From Entoloma clypeatum (lineage: Eukaryota > Basidiomycota > Agaricomycetes > Agaricales > Entolomataceae): a DNA stretch of 64,000 nt. This document shows positions 22,501-32,082 of the stretch, piece after piece (position 1 is the stretch's first letter; every line of letters begins with the position of its first letter). Position numbers and translations under genes: made by a program. The stretch lies in contig OY751490.1 in the NCBI GenBank assembly GCA_963565915.1, forward strand, positions 1,550,001-1,614,000, in the 5' to 3' direction. The notes beneath the pieces are model-generated. The model saw only the letters and a list, made by a program, of their open reading frames with translations. It was not told where the DNA came from and ran no database searches.

Positions 22501-24247
22501 AGACGCCTAGGGACAATAGGCGTGTGTCCATGTCCGGAATGTAGAATACAGGTCGGAGAAGATGGGTTTTTATTTCCCCATTTAGGGTATGCCGTACTGG
22601 AACGGCCCCAACTCCGAGAATTTCCAGTTTCTTTCCCTTTTCAGCTGTTTGGACAAATCACTTAGCCTTAAGAGGCCTGTAGTACGCGAAGTCCTTGAAC
22701 TCATGGGTAAAGTGTAATGAGGCACCGGAGTCTAAGATCCATTGTGCACGTTCTTTCTCCTTACAGTGTGTGCATGACGCAAAGTGCTTTGTATATTTTT
22801 TATATAGATCGTTGTCAATATGATCCATACATTCTGCACTAGTACTAGCTAATATTTTACACGTCTGTAAGGAGGTGTTATTAGCTTTCCTTAATTGGTC
22901 AGATTCAGGAGAGGAAGATGACGAACCGTCAAGTTCAATGAGCCCATCTTCGAATTGGTCCGGCCCCATCCGCTCGCTTTGATGGTCTATGTCCATCATC
23001 CTAAGGGTTTGGTCCAGCGGCGGAGTAACTCGACGCTGCTTGGACGGTCTTTTGTCTTCTTCTGGGATAATCGTATCCAGAATGCGAAGATTTGACCCTG
23101 AGGGGCGAGCACCAATGCCGCGCGCGAGTTTGCGAACATGGTCGTTTTTCTTCCACACGGACGGCTTGCCCGAAGGAAGCCCGGTGTACTGGGATGGAGG
23201 CGGGTTCATTCGCTGAAGGAGCGACTGCATCCGCTGAGAGTCTGGCTGGGCGGTACTCATCGTTTTTCCGCGCCCGGTGACGGTAGTGAAGGATGGTGGC
23301 GGGAGAGGAGGGAAGTGTATGGCGGGAGCAACAAACTCAACCGTTTCCTCCACATGGTCGGACGTGTTGTCCGCAGTGTTGGCGCTTTTCTTCTGATTGC
23401 ACCAGCGTCCTTTTCCCTTCTTCTTTTCAGAAGCGGTACTATGGTCGGTCGAGTTAGGCTGCTCGTCAGCGTCGTTCTGTGAGGTACTCGGCTTTTGCTG
23501 CTTTTCCCATTTGGGGTCCTGCCCCTTTCGCTTTGTCCCAGAAATTTTCTTGGCCTGCTCATTGGACGTACGAGTAGACCCGACCGAATACTTGCGCCTG
23601 TATTCCGAGATGACGCTGTCGGCGACGGCCTGCCATGTGAAGTCATCGGCGTCGTACACCTGGAAGAGAGCGGTGGAGAGTGATGACCAGGCGTCGGGAA
23701 TCGCATTGGCCAAGATCATTGCCTGCATCAGATCGGGGACGACAAAATTCGAATCGGCGAGACGGGCGAAGAGAGACCCCAGGCGTTCGATTTCAGGGAC
23801 GGGGTCGCGTCCAGACAGTTTGTAGGTGGCGGCGGCTTTGAAGTCGCCGAAGATGACAGCTGGGGATATCTTGGAGTAGGCGTCTTTCAACGTTTTCCAT
23901 GCGCCAAGCGCCAAGGTACTGTCTTTGATGTGGCGTCTGATCGCCTCAGAGATTTTTAGGCGTATCGCCCCGAGAGCTACGTTGTCGTCCCTGATCCAGG
24001 CTTTTTCTTCCTTGCGGAAGCCGGGCTGGTCGACCATGGTAGTCAGTACAGGGGGAGCAGCGGCGGTGGGACCGGGAGTGGAGACCGTGGTGGTGAAGTC
24101 GGCGATCTCGGGACGGGTGATATCGCCAGAAACAAGGTGCCAGACTCCTTGATGGAGGAGGTAGGACTTCATCCTTTCAGCCCAGCTTTGGTAGTCAATG
24201 CCGTCAAAGGGGGCGATGGTGTCAAGAGCAGAGCGAGAGGAAGACAT
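19520..24247 (-). pseudogene. Copia Gag-Pol polyprotein, one frame with three TGA codons
   Basis: From the ATG at 24247 to the stop at 19520 the frame is open for about 1575 codons except for three internal TGA codons at 22658, 21830 and 19826. Order: Gag (APFDGIDYQSWAERMKSYL onward); protease WILDSGASLHFTHEF near 22740; integrase zinc domain (WHKRLGHPNDQALNKI, CTGCLKGK) and core (IHSDLKQI, VDGGGEFDEY, NGRAERIN); RT (FLYGTLREVIYMRQPEGY, IIYVDDSAFLG near 20480); RNase H (FTDSDWASDENTRRSTTG, SSTEAEYMA, KHIDVRFHFV). The order protease-integrase-RT-RNase H identifies Copia. The second TGA most likely replaced Trp (NGRAERIN-W). No frameshift is present, so only nonsense changes block it. Confidence 0.93.
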
Positions 24248-24612
24248 TTTTAGATGGATCTAAAAAAAAAGGTTCCCAATCAGTGATGTGTTATGAATAT
24301 GATTCAAGAAAACAATTAAATGATTCCTTATGACATATTCCCTTTAGGAATAGCGGTCACGGGAAAACCCTTTATATGTCAGAAACGTATAAGGTGCGAT
24401 CAACATTTCCACATGAAGTGTACTAGGTCAATCCCCTTAGGGACGTCTCATGACAGGTACTTGTCGTAATGACGTTCCCAGGTTCATATGTGAAGAAGTA
24501 TGATTCAGAACCTAGATCTTTCGATCGGTTCTTTGCCAACCAGGGTAGAGTGGGCAGGTACTCACTGTTGCCAGCGTTTCCCAAGTCCCTCTGCTATCCG
24601 GGGCCCATAACC

Positions 24613-24922
24613 TGTTGAAGTTCCACCTGGGCGTTAGCCACAGGTGTACTGAGCAACATAGCTACAGTGGAAGTACTCTACGATACCGCTATGGTCACTT
24701 ACATGGTTTGGAGGGGGTAAGGCTAGTGAGAGCGGTTGAGGCTGGTGAGAGCGATGGAGCTGGTTAAGAGTCAAGAGACAACTTGTTGGTATTGACAGTT
24801 TCCTGGTCTTATATACCGTACTACTGTTTGTACCAACCAAACAAGTATGTAATGAAGATATGTAAAGGTCATGTGATGTAATCTAATCTAATCTAATCTA
24901 CGTGATGGGAAAAGTTTCAACA
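24613..24922 (-). repeat. 5' LTR of Copia
   Basis: The 310-bp LTR preceding the polyprotein on the minus strand. Confidence 0.93.
24809..24817 (-). promoter_or_regulatory. TATA-like box in Copia LTR
   Basis: The minus strand reads GGTATATAAG within the 5' LTR, upstream of Gag. A likely core promoter, by sequence only. Confidence 0.4.
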
Positions 24923-25404
24923 AGCAAGAATATTGCTCTGCTGGATTGGCCTGCACAGTTCCCAGACCTCAATCCTATTGAACACCTCTGGGTTCATATT
25001 AAAAGGAAGTTGAATGAATATCCAACACCACCCAAGGGAGTCTGGGAGATTTGGGACAGAGCAGCAGAGGTGTGGAATAATATAGAGCCAGAAGTGTGTC
25101 AAAACCTGATAGAAAGTATGCCAAGAAGGGTAGAGGCAGTAATCAAAGCTAAGGGGGGTAATACCAAGTACTAAACTCACAAAACTGATTCAATGAGTCC
25201 CTGGAGTAATTTGATCATATATTGATCATTTTTTATGGGAATTACATAATTATTGCAGATTCTGAGAGTCCTGAAGCAGGGCTATTAACCAGGTACCAAT
25301 ACCTTCTTTTGATTGGCATTATTTGCAAAGTTATTTTAAAGGTATTCACAAAGTAGCAAACATTGAATCAGTTTTGTGAGGCACTGTATGTATATATTAA
25401 TAGT

Positions 25405-26086
25405 CTAGAAGATGAGAAGAATAGGTGCAATGGTTGAATTTATATCAAGGTGCGCTTTTCTGAGAATCAGTGCGCAACCGACCATCGCCAACCGCTCCTC
25501 CTTCTCCACCAGAGCCTCCTGGAGCTCCCGGAGCTCCTCCGCGACCCCTGCCCCGCAGCAGCCTTTTGCCCTGCTCGGACCCACGACCTCCACAACGGCC
25601 TCCTCCGTCTTTCCCCGTTTCCGCTTCACCCACGTCTCGCCGGCCTTCAGGCAAACCCGTTTGCCATTTTTGCACCGCTGGCACGTGGTGCCTTTTCCCT
25701 GCCTAAGGAGATTGTCAGTAAGAAAAAGAAGATGGAAAAGTGGGTACTCACAAGGCCCACTTGCATTCCACCTTCGCCTGCGCACAGGCCTGACACACCT
25801 CCCCCCAGACCTCCGACTCCTCCGCTCCGCTCTCCACCCTCTGTTTCCCCGCCTTCTTCGCCCTCTTCTTCTCTGCCTCCGCCTTTGCCTCCGCCTCTGT
25901 TGCCTCTGCCTCTGCCCTCTCTTTTGCCTCCACCTCCTTTGCCCTCCTCTCGGCCTCCACTTTCCTCCTCGCCTCTGCCTCCTCCTTCTCCTTACGTATC
26001 TGCACCAAACAGCACAGGAGCTCCTCTTCGGAGTTGTTGAGGTTGGCGCTGGAGCGCACAGGTTGTGTGTTTGAGTCTTGGGACAT
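25405..26086 (-). CDS. Two-exon gene: charged coiled-coil protein with paired cysteine clusters
   Basis: Exon 1 is 26086-25752, exon 2 is 25702-25405, and the intron 25751-25703 is GTGAGT...TTAG. The predicted 210-aa protein starts MSQDSNTQPVRSS. It has a long Glu/Lys/Ala/Arg coiled coil (about residues 35-85) and then two cysteine groups, CQACAQAKVECKW at the exon junction and CQRCKNGKRVCLKAG after it. The tail is leucine-rich (EELRELQEALVEKEERL). I recall many agaricomycete proteins of this build near transposons; their function is not known to me, and the cysteines suggest zinc binding. It lies in antisense orientation between Tc1 copy 2 and the gypsy B 3' LTR. A long proline-rich plus-strand frame over the same bases is treated as a shadow. 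The stop is at the last bases before a plausible AT-rich 3' region. Confidence 0.65.
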
Positions 26087-26205
26087 GTTGGTGGTAACTG
26101 GAAGAAGACCCTTGGGCTGCTCATCTCCGTTAAATAACCGAGACCACATGACCTTGTTTATTTTCTTGCAGTCTTCCATGGGTGTTAGACCTAAGAGGGG
26201 AATAC

Positions 26206-26565
26206 TGTTATATCCGTCTCCGAGTCTCCAATTCACTCCGATCGTCCTCTGATATTCCGGACATCTGTTACCTCTGCATCTCCGCACGTTGCCATCTTGC
26301 ATTTTCATATTCATAACTCCATGCCTTTATGCATTTCATATTCGTATTCCTGTTTACTTATGCATCGCCTTTTCCGCATGGTCCATTGACCGACATCTCC
26401 GACATTTGATACAGTCGCTGGCAACTTACGCCACAACTCCGGACCTACTCCGACCATCTCCGTAAAGTAATCACATTTAGATATTTAAGCTCATACCATA
26501 CCTGTAGTTCCTCAGTTTGAATATCAATCAAGTTCACTCCTCTACTCTCAGTTCATGCCAGAGAT
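26206..26565 (+). repeat. First half of the gypsy B 3' LTR
   Basis: It matches 13106-13460 of the 5' LTR (TGTTATATCC start) with an extra stretch of about 25 bp. It stops at the GAGAT duplication (26561-26565) next to a Copia end. Its missing half is 63560-63910 on the reverse strand. Confidence 0.88.
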
Positions 26566-26592
26566 TGTTGAAGTTCCACCTGGGCGCTAGCC
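26566..26592 (-). repeat. 27-bp terminal fragment of a Copia LTR
   Basis: This is the first 27 bp of the Copia LTR (TGTTGAAGTTCCACC...) with one change, then an abrupt join to gypsy A sequence. It is the left breakpoint of the proposed inversion. Confidence 0.85.
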
Positions 26593-27381
26593 CACCCTGT
26601 CGCATTCTATTCCAAAAGCCTTAGTCCAGTGGAATGCAACTACAAGATCTACGACAAGGAGATGTTGGCAGTGGTCCGCGCATTGGAGGAGTGGAGGCAC
26701 TTCCTTGAAGGAGCGGAGAAGACAGTGGAGATTTGGACGGACCACAAAAATCTTGAGTATTTCATGACAGCTCAAAAACTAAATTGACAACAAGCTAGAT
26801 GGTCCTTATACCTCGCTCATTTTGATTTCAAAATGCACCATCGACCTGGCAAGTCAATGGGCAAGTCCGATGCTTTGTCCCAATGAGCGGACCACGGAGA
26901 TGGATCGCGGGACAATGAAAACATCATTCTTCTTCGACCAGAATTGTTTGCAGTGCAAGCAATGCATGGGGTAACTGTTCAAGGGGAAGAACACAACGTC
27001 CTCCGCCAGGTCCGACAGGGAATCCGAGAGGGGTTACTGGAGGATAGTGTGGCGGAGGTTGTCAAATCCCTTCCAACCGTCGGAGCAGGGTCCGTCCGCA
27101 GTGCAGAGTGGAGGCAAGCGGAAGGTTTGCTCTACTTCAGGGATTGTATCTATGTTCCTAACAATCCCCAACTGCATCATCGGATCCTCACACAACACCA
27201 TGACACACTGGTGGCCGGACATCCTGGATGGTGGAAAACCTTAGAACTGGTGTCGCGCAATTACTGGTGGCCACACATGTCTCGTTTAATAGGTCAATAT
27301 TGCAAGACATGCGACCCATGCCTCCGCACCAAGGTCTGACACACTCTGCCCTCTGGAGAGCTCAATCCGCTACTGGTCCCC

Positions 27382-28512
27382 ATGGAGCGATGGCAAGTAA
27401 CCAGTGTTGACTTCATTACTGAACTACCAGAAGCCCACAGCTACGACGCTATCATGGTGGTAGTGGACTCAGTAGGGAAGCGGGGACACTTCATCCCAAC
27501 GCACTCCGACATCTCTGCACTCAGGACTGCACGCTCCTATGTTCAAAACGTCTGGAAACTCCACGGACTACCGGAGGCCATTGTCTCCGACCGAGGACCA
27601 CAGTTTGTCGCCAAGTTCACGCGCGAACTATACAGGCTGCTTAACATTAAGGTTGCTGCCTCGACAGCCTACCATCCGCAGTCGGACGGACAGACGGAGC
27701 GGGTCAATCAAGGATTGGAACAATACCTTCGCCTATTCGTCAATGAATGTCAAGACGATTGGGACAAATGGCTTCCGATGGCTGAATTTGCATACAACAA
27801 CCATGTTCACGCATCGACACGTCAAACTCCATTCTACATTGACACCGGCCGCCATCTGCGCATGGGATTTGAACCTTGCGAGAAGCAGACGGAGATCGAG
27901 GCGGTAGCAGATTTCAGCCAGCAGATGAAGTCCGCTCTAGAGGAGGCTCGCGCAGCACTGACAAAGGCAAAAGATGACATGGCGCAATACTACAACCAGC
28001 ATCGGAGCACCACTCTGACATTCCACCCAGGGGACAAGGTCTTTTTAGACTCATCAGACCTCAAAACCACCCGACCCACAAAAAAACTTGCACATCGATA
28101 CGTAGGCCCTTTCCCAGTGGTCCGACCTGTCGGAACACATGCCTATGAACTTCACCTTCCCCCTTCCATGTCCCGCGTTCACCCAGTATTCCATGTCATC
28201 AAACTTTCACTAGTTCCCGACGACCCCTTCCGACGCCAAGTCTGCTCTCCTCCGCCTCCGACGGTAGTCGGAGAAGAATTAGAGTATGATGTTGAAAACC
28301 TCTTGGACGGCCGACTGCATCGAGGCAAGCTTCAATTCTTGGTCAAATGGAAGGGATATGGCTACAGAGAGAATTCCTGGGAAGCAGAAGACAATGTCCA
28401 CGCTCTGCGCCTGGTCCGCAACTTCTACCGACATCATCTGGGAGCTCCGCGGCAGATCGCTGCCACAATATTCGACTCATTTCACCTGACACGTCGAGAC
28501 GCCGTGCCTTGA
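27382..28512 (+). CDS. Integrase core and chromodomain ORF of gypsy A copy 2
   Basis: This 376-codon open frame has the same translation as copy 1 (8586-9716): integrase motifs [12 protein letters not shown] and [13 protein letters not shown], then a chromodomain [18 protein letters not shown]. It is the 3' part of Pol in a truncated element with no 5' LTR, so it has no element promoter of its own. An upstream open stretch (26944-27339) carries the integrase zinc domain (HPGWWKTLELVSRNYWWP, CKTCDPCLRTK) and is separated by the TGA at 27337. Non-functional as an element. Confidence 0.9.
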   Translation: MERWQVTSVDFITELPEAHSYDAIMVVVDSVGKRGHFIPTHSDISALRTARSYVQNVWKLHGLPEAIVSDRGPQFVAKFTRELYRLLNIKVAASTAYHPQSDGQTERVNQGLEQYLRLFVNECQDDWDKWLPMAEFAYNNHVHASTRQTPFYIDTGRHLRMGFEPCEKQTEIEAVADFSQQMKSALEEARAALTKAKDDMAQYYNQHRSTTLTFHPGDKVFLDSSDLKTTRPTKKLAHRYVGPFPVVRPVGTHAYELHLPPSMSRVHPVFHVIKLSLVPDDPFRRQVCSPPPPTVVGEELEYDVENLLDGRLHRGKLQFLVKWKGYGYRENSWEAEDNVHALRLVRNFYRHHLGAPRQIAATIFDSFHLTRRDAVP

Positions 28513-28523
28513 AGGGGGGGTGA

Positions 28524-28956
28524 TGTAAGGACAACCACTTTCACTTTTCACTTTTCCTCTACTTTCTTCCTTTCCTTTCTATTCCACCATCTCCGAGGTC
28601 CTCCGATCGTATCCGCTGTCTCCGACATCTTATCCGCCTCTCCGCATCCGATGACTCCGCCCCCTCCGCTACTCTGCACATCGGATCACAGGTACTATCA
28701 TTCATCTTGTTTCCATTCATCCTTCATCGCTACTCCCAATCATTGCTCATCATTCATGCGTCTCGTTTTATCTCTTATTTCATATCTCATTTTACTATTT
28801 ATTGCAGCTAGCTTGCAGGGGAATCCTTAGAACTTTCTCTTCGGATCTCCCTTGCAAGGTGTGTGTTGTATTACTTATCAGACTGCTCAACCTAAACTTC
28901 AGATCTCCCTTGCAAGTATCTGAGTTTGAGTATTGGATCGTAAGGTCGCCCTTACA
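28524..28956 (+). repeat. 3' LTR of gypsy A copy 2
   Basis: A 433-bp LTR with TGTAAGG/CCTTACA ends; it differs from 9728-10161 by several transitions and a 1-bp gap. Confidence 0.92.
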
Positions 28957-28986
28957 TGGGTGGACTTCCGCGCAGTCTTTACAGCT
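28957..28986 (+). repeat. 30-bp scrap of gypsy A Gag beside the LTR
   Basis: TGGGTGGACTTC...CTTTACAGC matches Gag of copy 1 at about 5354-5383 with one difference. Copy 2 therefore appears to have inserted into, or recombined with, a third gypsy A copy. Confidence 0.7.
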
Positions 28987-29170
28987 AGTGATTGAAAGTT
29001 CAGTTTGGTCTTGTTTTTGACCCCCAAAAAGGAAGGACCGAGGACTGCACCGGTCTCAATTTTACATAGTCACCTTGGAAAACCGGACCAGACTGGTGAG
29101 AGACCAGTCTGACCAGTCCATGTATTCAGGTCTGATGAGACTGGACCAGTTTAAACCAGTCCAGACTCAT
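28987..29170. repeat. GGTC/GACC quasi-palindromic repeat, copy 1
   Basis: It opens GTGATTGAAAG and contains many overlapping GGTCTGACCAGTCC-like palindromes. Related stretches lie at 59478-59655, 61460-61635 and 63230-63400. Non-coding. Confidence 0.55.
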
Positions 29171-30553
29171 AATATGTACTTGTTATGATCATATCTTCAC
29201 TTTTCACTTTATCTTATCTTATCTCGATCTTATCTTATCTACATTGTGTTGTACATGAGGACATCTTATCATTAGCACGCAGCAGGATGCGAAGGATCTG
29301 GAGTCGCGCAACATGACGCTGCCTCAATGCAGCCTCATGGTATTTACATATATAAGTAGGGTACTTTCACTTGTATTCGATAGCTTGTTCTCTTGAGATC
29401 CCATGTGGGTCAATAGTCAGCATTGCTCCTTTGTCTTGATGGCATTGTATCACCTCTCCTTGCACATTTTATGTTCAGGCCTGTGGATGTAGTCGTCAGA
29501 CTCACATGTCGCCTCAACAGAAGAACAAGCTCTTTTCCTATCCACCCGCTCATCCTTTCCCTTTTCCCATTTCGCCGTTTTGTGCTTTGTCGTCAAAAGT
29601 ACATATTTATGCATGGACTCCAGTGCTAAGGAGAATCTCCCGGACCCCAGGGATAAGGGGCTGGACTCTGTAGTTACATATTTCGTAGTCCCCAGCCAGG
29701 CCCAACACTTGTCACTGCCAGTTGGGATGATCTTGCATGCCCTAGGGCTGAGATTCCCCCGGGACAACTGTTTGGACCCTGGTTACTATACCTTCTTTTA
29801 TGTCGTCATTCTTTTAGTCAATTGTTACGTTATTGTAGTGTCAGGGAGGCTTTTGCCCTGAACTACGTCATTTGTTCCTAGATCTTCCTCAACTTGGGTT
29901 ACTACAACTGCCTGGGTAGACAGATTGTTCTTGGCGATGGTCCAATGGGATGTTAAACATGCACACTTGTTTTAATGAAACCTACACCCTTATTCCTCTT
30001 ACCGACCCCTCATCTCCGACCACACTGTTGCCCACATGGGATTTCGCTGCAGGAAGGACCTCTTATTTTTCCGATTTGATTATTGTTTTGGTTAGCGCTA
30101 GGACGCGCAATTTTGCGGTGCTGTCATGCGCATTGCTGGTTATGCCTCCAAGGGAAAAAGGCATTGGGCACTGGGATGTGCATATTTTGGAATCACTGTG
30201 TAGCAGCTCGGAACCAGTTAGCACTCTGGATGATTAAAAGTTGCTTGGTACTTGGAACGTTCAGCTCAGGACTGGATCATTTAATCTTGGACACCCACGA
30301 TAAAAATAGAAGGGAAACCCTAGAAAGGGGATAAACCACATAACATATGGACGATTTTCTGGAAATTTTTTTTGGGACACTCGCAACGTCGTCTGCTAGA
30401 CACCGACACTTCACATCTAAAGATGGTTTGCTGAGAACATCAAACTCTAGAAAGGGGATAGTATAGGTATAGAATGGAGTAATTATGTAGTGAGCCTGAG
30501 GTGTCACGCGGTGATAACAAGAGCCATGGACATCCAAAGGCCTATACAAGAGA
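29171..30553. other. No gene recognised; LTR-like TATCTTATC segment and a 66-bp dispersed repeat
   Basis: 29200-29400 has a TTATCTTATCTTATC run, then a TATATAAG box (about 29350) as in an LTR. 29455-29521 is nearly identical to 58580-58645. Short open frames here have no recognisable domain. Confidence 0.4.
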
Positions 30554-30745
30554 CTGAAAGGTGGAACATGGAAGTATAGACGGAGCGCAGCAGAGACTAG
30601 TACTGGAAGGTGGAACCTGAAAGTATAGACGGAGTGCAGCAGAGACTAGTACTGGAAGGTGGAACCTGAAAGTATAGACGGAGTGCAGCAGAGACTAGTA
30701 CTGGAAGGTGGAACCTGAAAGTATAGACGGAGCGCAGCAGAACCT
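30554..30745. repeat. Tandem repeat, 49-bp unit, about four copies
   Basis: The unit begins CTGGAAGGTGGAACCTGAAA and contains GTATAGACGGAGTGCAGC. Starts are at about 30554, 30603, 30652 and 30701; the first and last copies are slightly diverged. Confidence 0.85.
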
Positions 30746-30808
30746 GAAAGGAACATCAAAATTTTTTTTCTCTTTATTATTCTCGAATGGATACTAGTTT
30801 TGCCTGGA

Positions 30809-30987
30809 AGTACAATCATTCCTTGGACTCGCCAATTTCTATTGGAGATTCGTCAAGGATTTCTCTAAAGTGGCCGGACCATTATACAAGTTGACATGGT
30901 ATGGAAATGGAGTATGGAACAGGAGGAAGCGTTTGACGTGCTAAAGAAATTATTTACGGAAGCACCCATATTGGTATCTCCTGATCC
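30809..30987 (+). pseudogene. Gypsy C Pol, part 1 (RT/RNase H junction)
   Basis: It reads [28 protein letters not shown], then after a 1-nt shift [20 protein letters not shown] and APILVSPDP. It ends exactly at a GATCC duplication (30983-30987). The continuation DPDRKLRVESDALDFAMG is at 57240. The upstream part of gypsy C is missing. Confidence 0.85.
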
Positions 30988-30994
30988 TGTTACA

Positions 30995-31265
30995 ACTTTT
31001 CATTTCTCCTACCATCCCCTCCCATGATCCCCTCTCTGATCCCACCCATCGCATCAGGTTTTTGGCGGCCTGACGATCTGGCCAGATAAGGCCAGATAAT
31101 AAATAAAATATAAGTAAGATCTGCAATTCTTATATATAGGCTGACAGCGCCAGATCTGGGACATTTTCATTGGCCAAGTCGGCCAGGTGCCGCGGAATTG
31201 CATATTTTGCAAGAATTAGTTAAATGGATCATATTGTGATATTAATAAAAAATAATGATGAGTGG
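30995..31265. other. Non-coding left margin of the 26-kb insertion
   Basis: A CCATCCCCTCCCATGATCCCC run is followed by GGCCAGATAAGGCCAGATAAT. No open frame of note. Confidence 0.4.
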
Positions 31266-31625
31266 TTATAACTGGTAAAAGAATGGCGAGACTCGCTGGT
31301 TAGTCTCAGTGCAGATAAGGGACATTATCAATGGCGAAATGTACCAGAGGTGCCAGGGTGATTATCTAGTAAAAGAGCGCAACAGAATGATGCAGCGCAC
31401 CTGTTAGTATCAGCGCAGATAAGGGACGTTATCGGTGGCGAGACCTACCAGAAATGCCAAGGCGATGGTATAGGAAAAGAGCCCGGCAGAATGACTATCG
31501 ATGGCGAAATGTACCAGATGTGCCAGGGTGATTATCTAGAAAAAGAGCGCAACAGAATGATGCAGCGCACCTGTTAGTATCAGCACAGATAATGGATGTT
31601 ATCAATGATGAAACCTACCAGCGTC
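31266..31625. repeat. Degenerate tandem repeat, about 85/170-bp period
   Basis: ATGGCGAAATGTACCAGA occurs at 31331 and 31501, and GCGCAGATAAGGGA-like words recur between. At least four related half-units are visible. 31626-32082 has no gene. Confidence 0.7.
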
Positions 31626-32082
31626 CACAGACTGACGGCCGTGGTCAGTTGGTATCTAAATGTGAAGTCCCGATAACTACTTACAAGTCTTTTATCCATT
31701 TATCGTAGATTACCAGACTGTGAGGTTGGAAAAGTGCTGTAAGGCTGGCGTGGTAGATCACCTCGGAAAAGGGTGTTGCCGGTTGGCAGGTGAACAACAG
31801 AATTGCAATAGCTGTCAATGGGCAACAGTCTTGCTGGTCTTGACTGGAAAAAGCAGGGTGAGATAAATTGCAATAATGTCGAGCCCATACCATACATACA
31901 AGCAAGCAACCTGGATATAGCTTGAATGGGACGTTCTGATCTAATTCCCTCGTCTGTTCATCGATGATGAGAAGCCAGGAAAGATGGATAGGATGGGTAG
32001 GATAACATCGATAGACAGCAAGTCGCAATGTACTATTGTAAACTACAAGATGTACGGGGGGGTCCGTGTTGATCCATACTGG

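Larger units (their letters stand above)
19141..24922 (-). mobile_element. Ty1/Copia retrotransposon, full length
   Basis: The 5782-bp element has 310-bp LTRs (TGTTGAA start, TTCAACA end) and a 5-bp target duplication AGCAA (19136-19140, 24923-24927). The uninterrupted site is visible in Tc1 copy 1. The LTRs are nearly identical, so insertion is recent. The coding strand is minus: Gag, protease, integrase, RT, RNase H in one frame. A polypurine tract (complement of CACCCCCCCAT, 19450-19460) borders the 3' LTR. Another copy of the family starts at 63911, and a 27-bp piece is at 26566. Confidence 0.96.
18371..25174 (+). pseudogene. Tc1 transposase copy 2, split by Copia
   Basis: The first part, 18371-19140, encodes residues 1-256, identical to copy 1. 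The frame then runs into Copia LTR sequence (VEVPPGR) and stops. The rest (KNIALLDWPAQFPDLNPIEH onward) is at 24928-25174. Copia separates D240 from E275, so no active enzyme can be made unless the insertion is removed. There are no other lesions. The near-identity with copy 1 dates both insertions as recent. Confidence 0.93.
18009..25386 (+). mobile_element. Tc1/mariner copy 2, interrupted by Copia
   Basis: It has the same ends as copy 1, with TA at 18007-18008 and 25387-25388, in the opposite orientation. A Copia element (19141-24922) with AGCAA duplications splits the transposase. Removing it leaves 1591 bp plus one AGCAA duplicate, the length of copy 1. The left flank (complement) continues into gypsy B Pol. 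Confidence 0.95.
13106..26565 (+). mobile_element. Gypsy B: Ty3/gypsy retrotransposon broken by two Tc1 copies and a Copia
   Basis: The 5' LTR is 13106-13787, preceded by GGTAT (13101-13105). Gag and protease follow to 15332. Tc1 copy 1 is at 15333-16923. The start of Pol is at 18006-17360 on the opposite strand, Tc1 copy 2 with Copia at 18009-25386, and the first half of the 3' LTR at 26206-26565. The second half of that LTR, followed by GGTAT, is found inverted at 63560-63910. RNase H, integrase and the rest of Pol are not seen. The gene at 25405-26086 lies between Tc1 copy 2 and the 3' LTR, so the internal region was deleted or replaced. Confidence 0.8.
26593..28956 (+). mobile_element. 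Gypsy A copy 2, 5'-truncated
   Basis: It begins at the base equivalent to 7797 in copy 1 (within RNase H) and runs through integrase, chromodomain and the 3' LTR (28524-28956). It is nearly identical to copy 1 in the coding part, including the TGA codons at about 26785, 26885 and 27337. The 5' half of the element is missing at the Copia/gypsy A junction at 26592/26593. Confidence 0.94.

Noticed and set aside
4927..24247. UGA recoding or programmed readthrough in the retroelements
   Set aside because: Spliced genes here (342-aa, 250-aa, both Plavaka and deaminase genes) use TGA as a normal stop, and the pattern fits CGA to TGA decay.
25412..26074. Long plus-strand proline/arginine-rich open frames
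   Set aside because: They are the antisense of the spliced minus-strand gene with a Glu/Lys coiled coil; composition alone keeps them open.
30554..31625. CRISPR-like array
   Set aside because: Units are contiguous tandem repeats without unique spacers, in a eukaryote.
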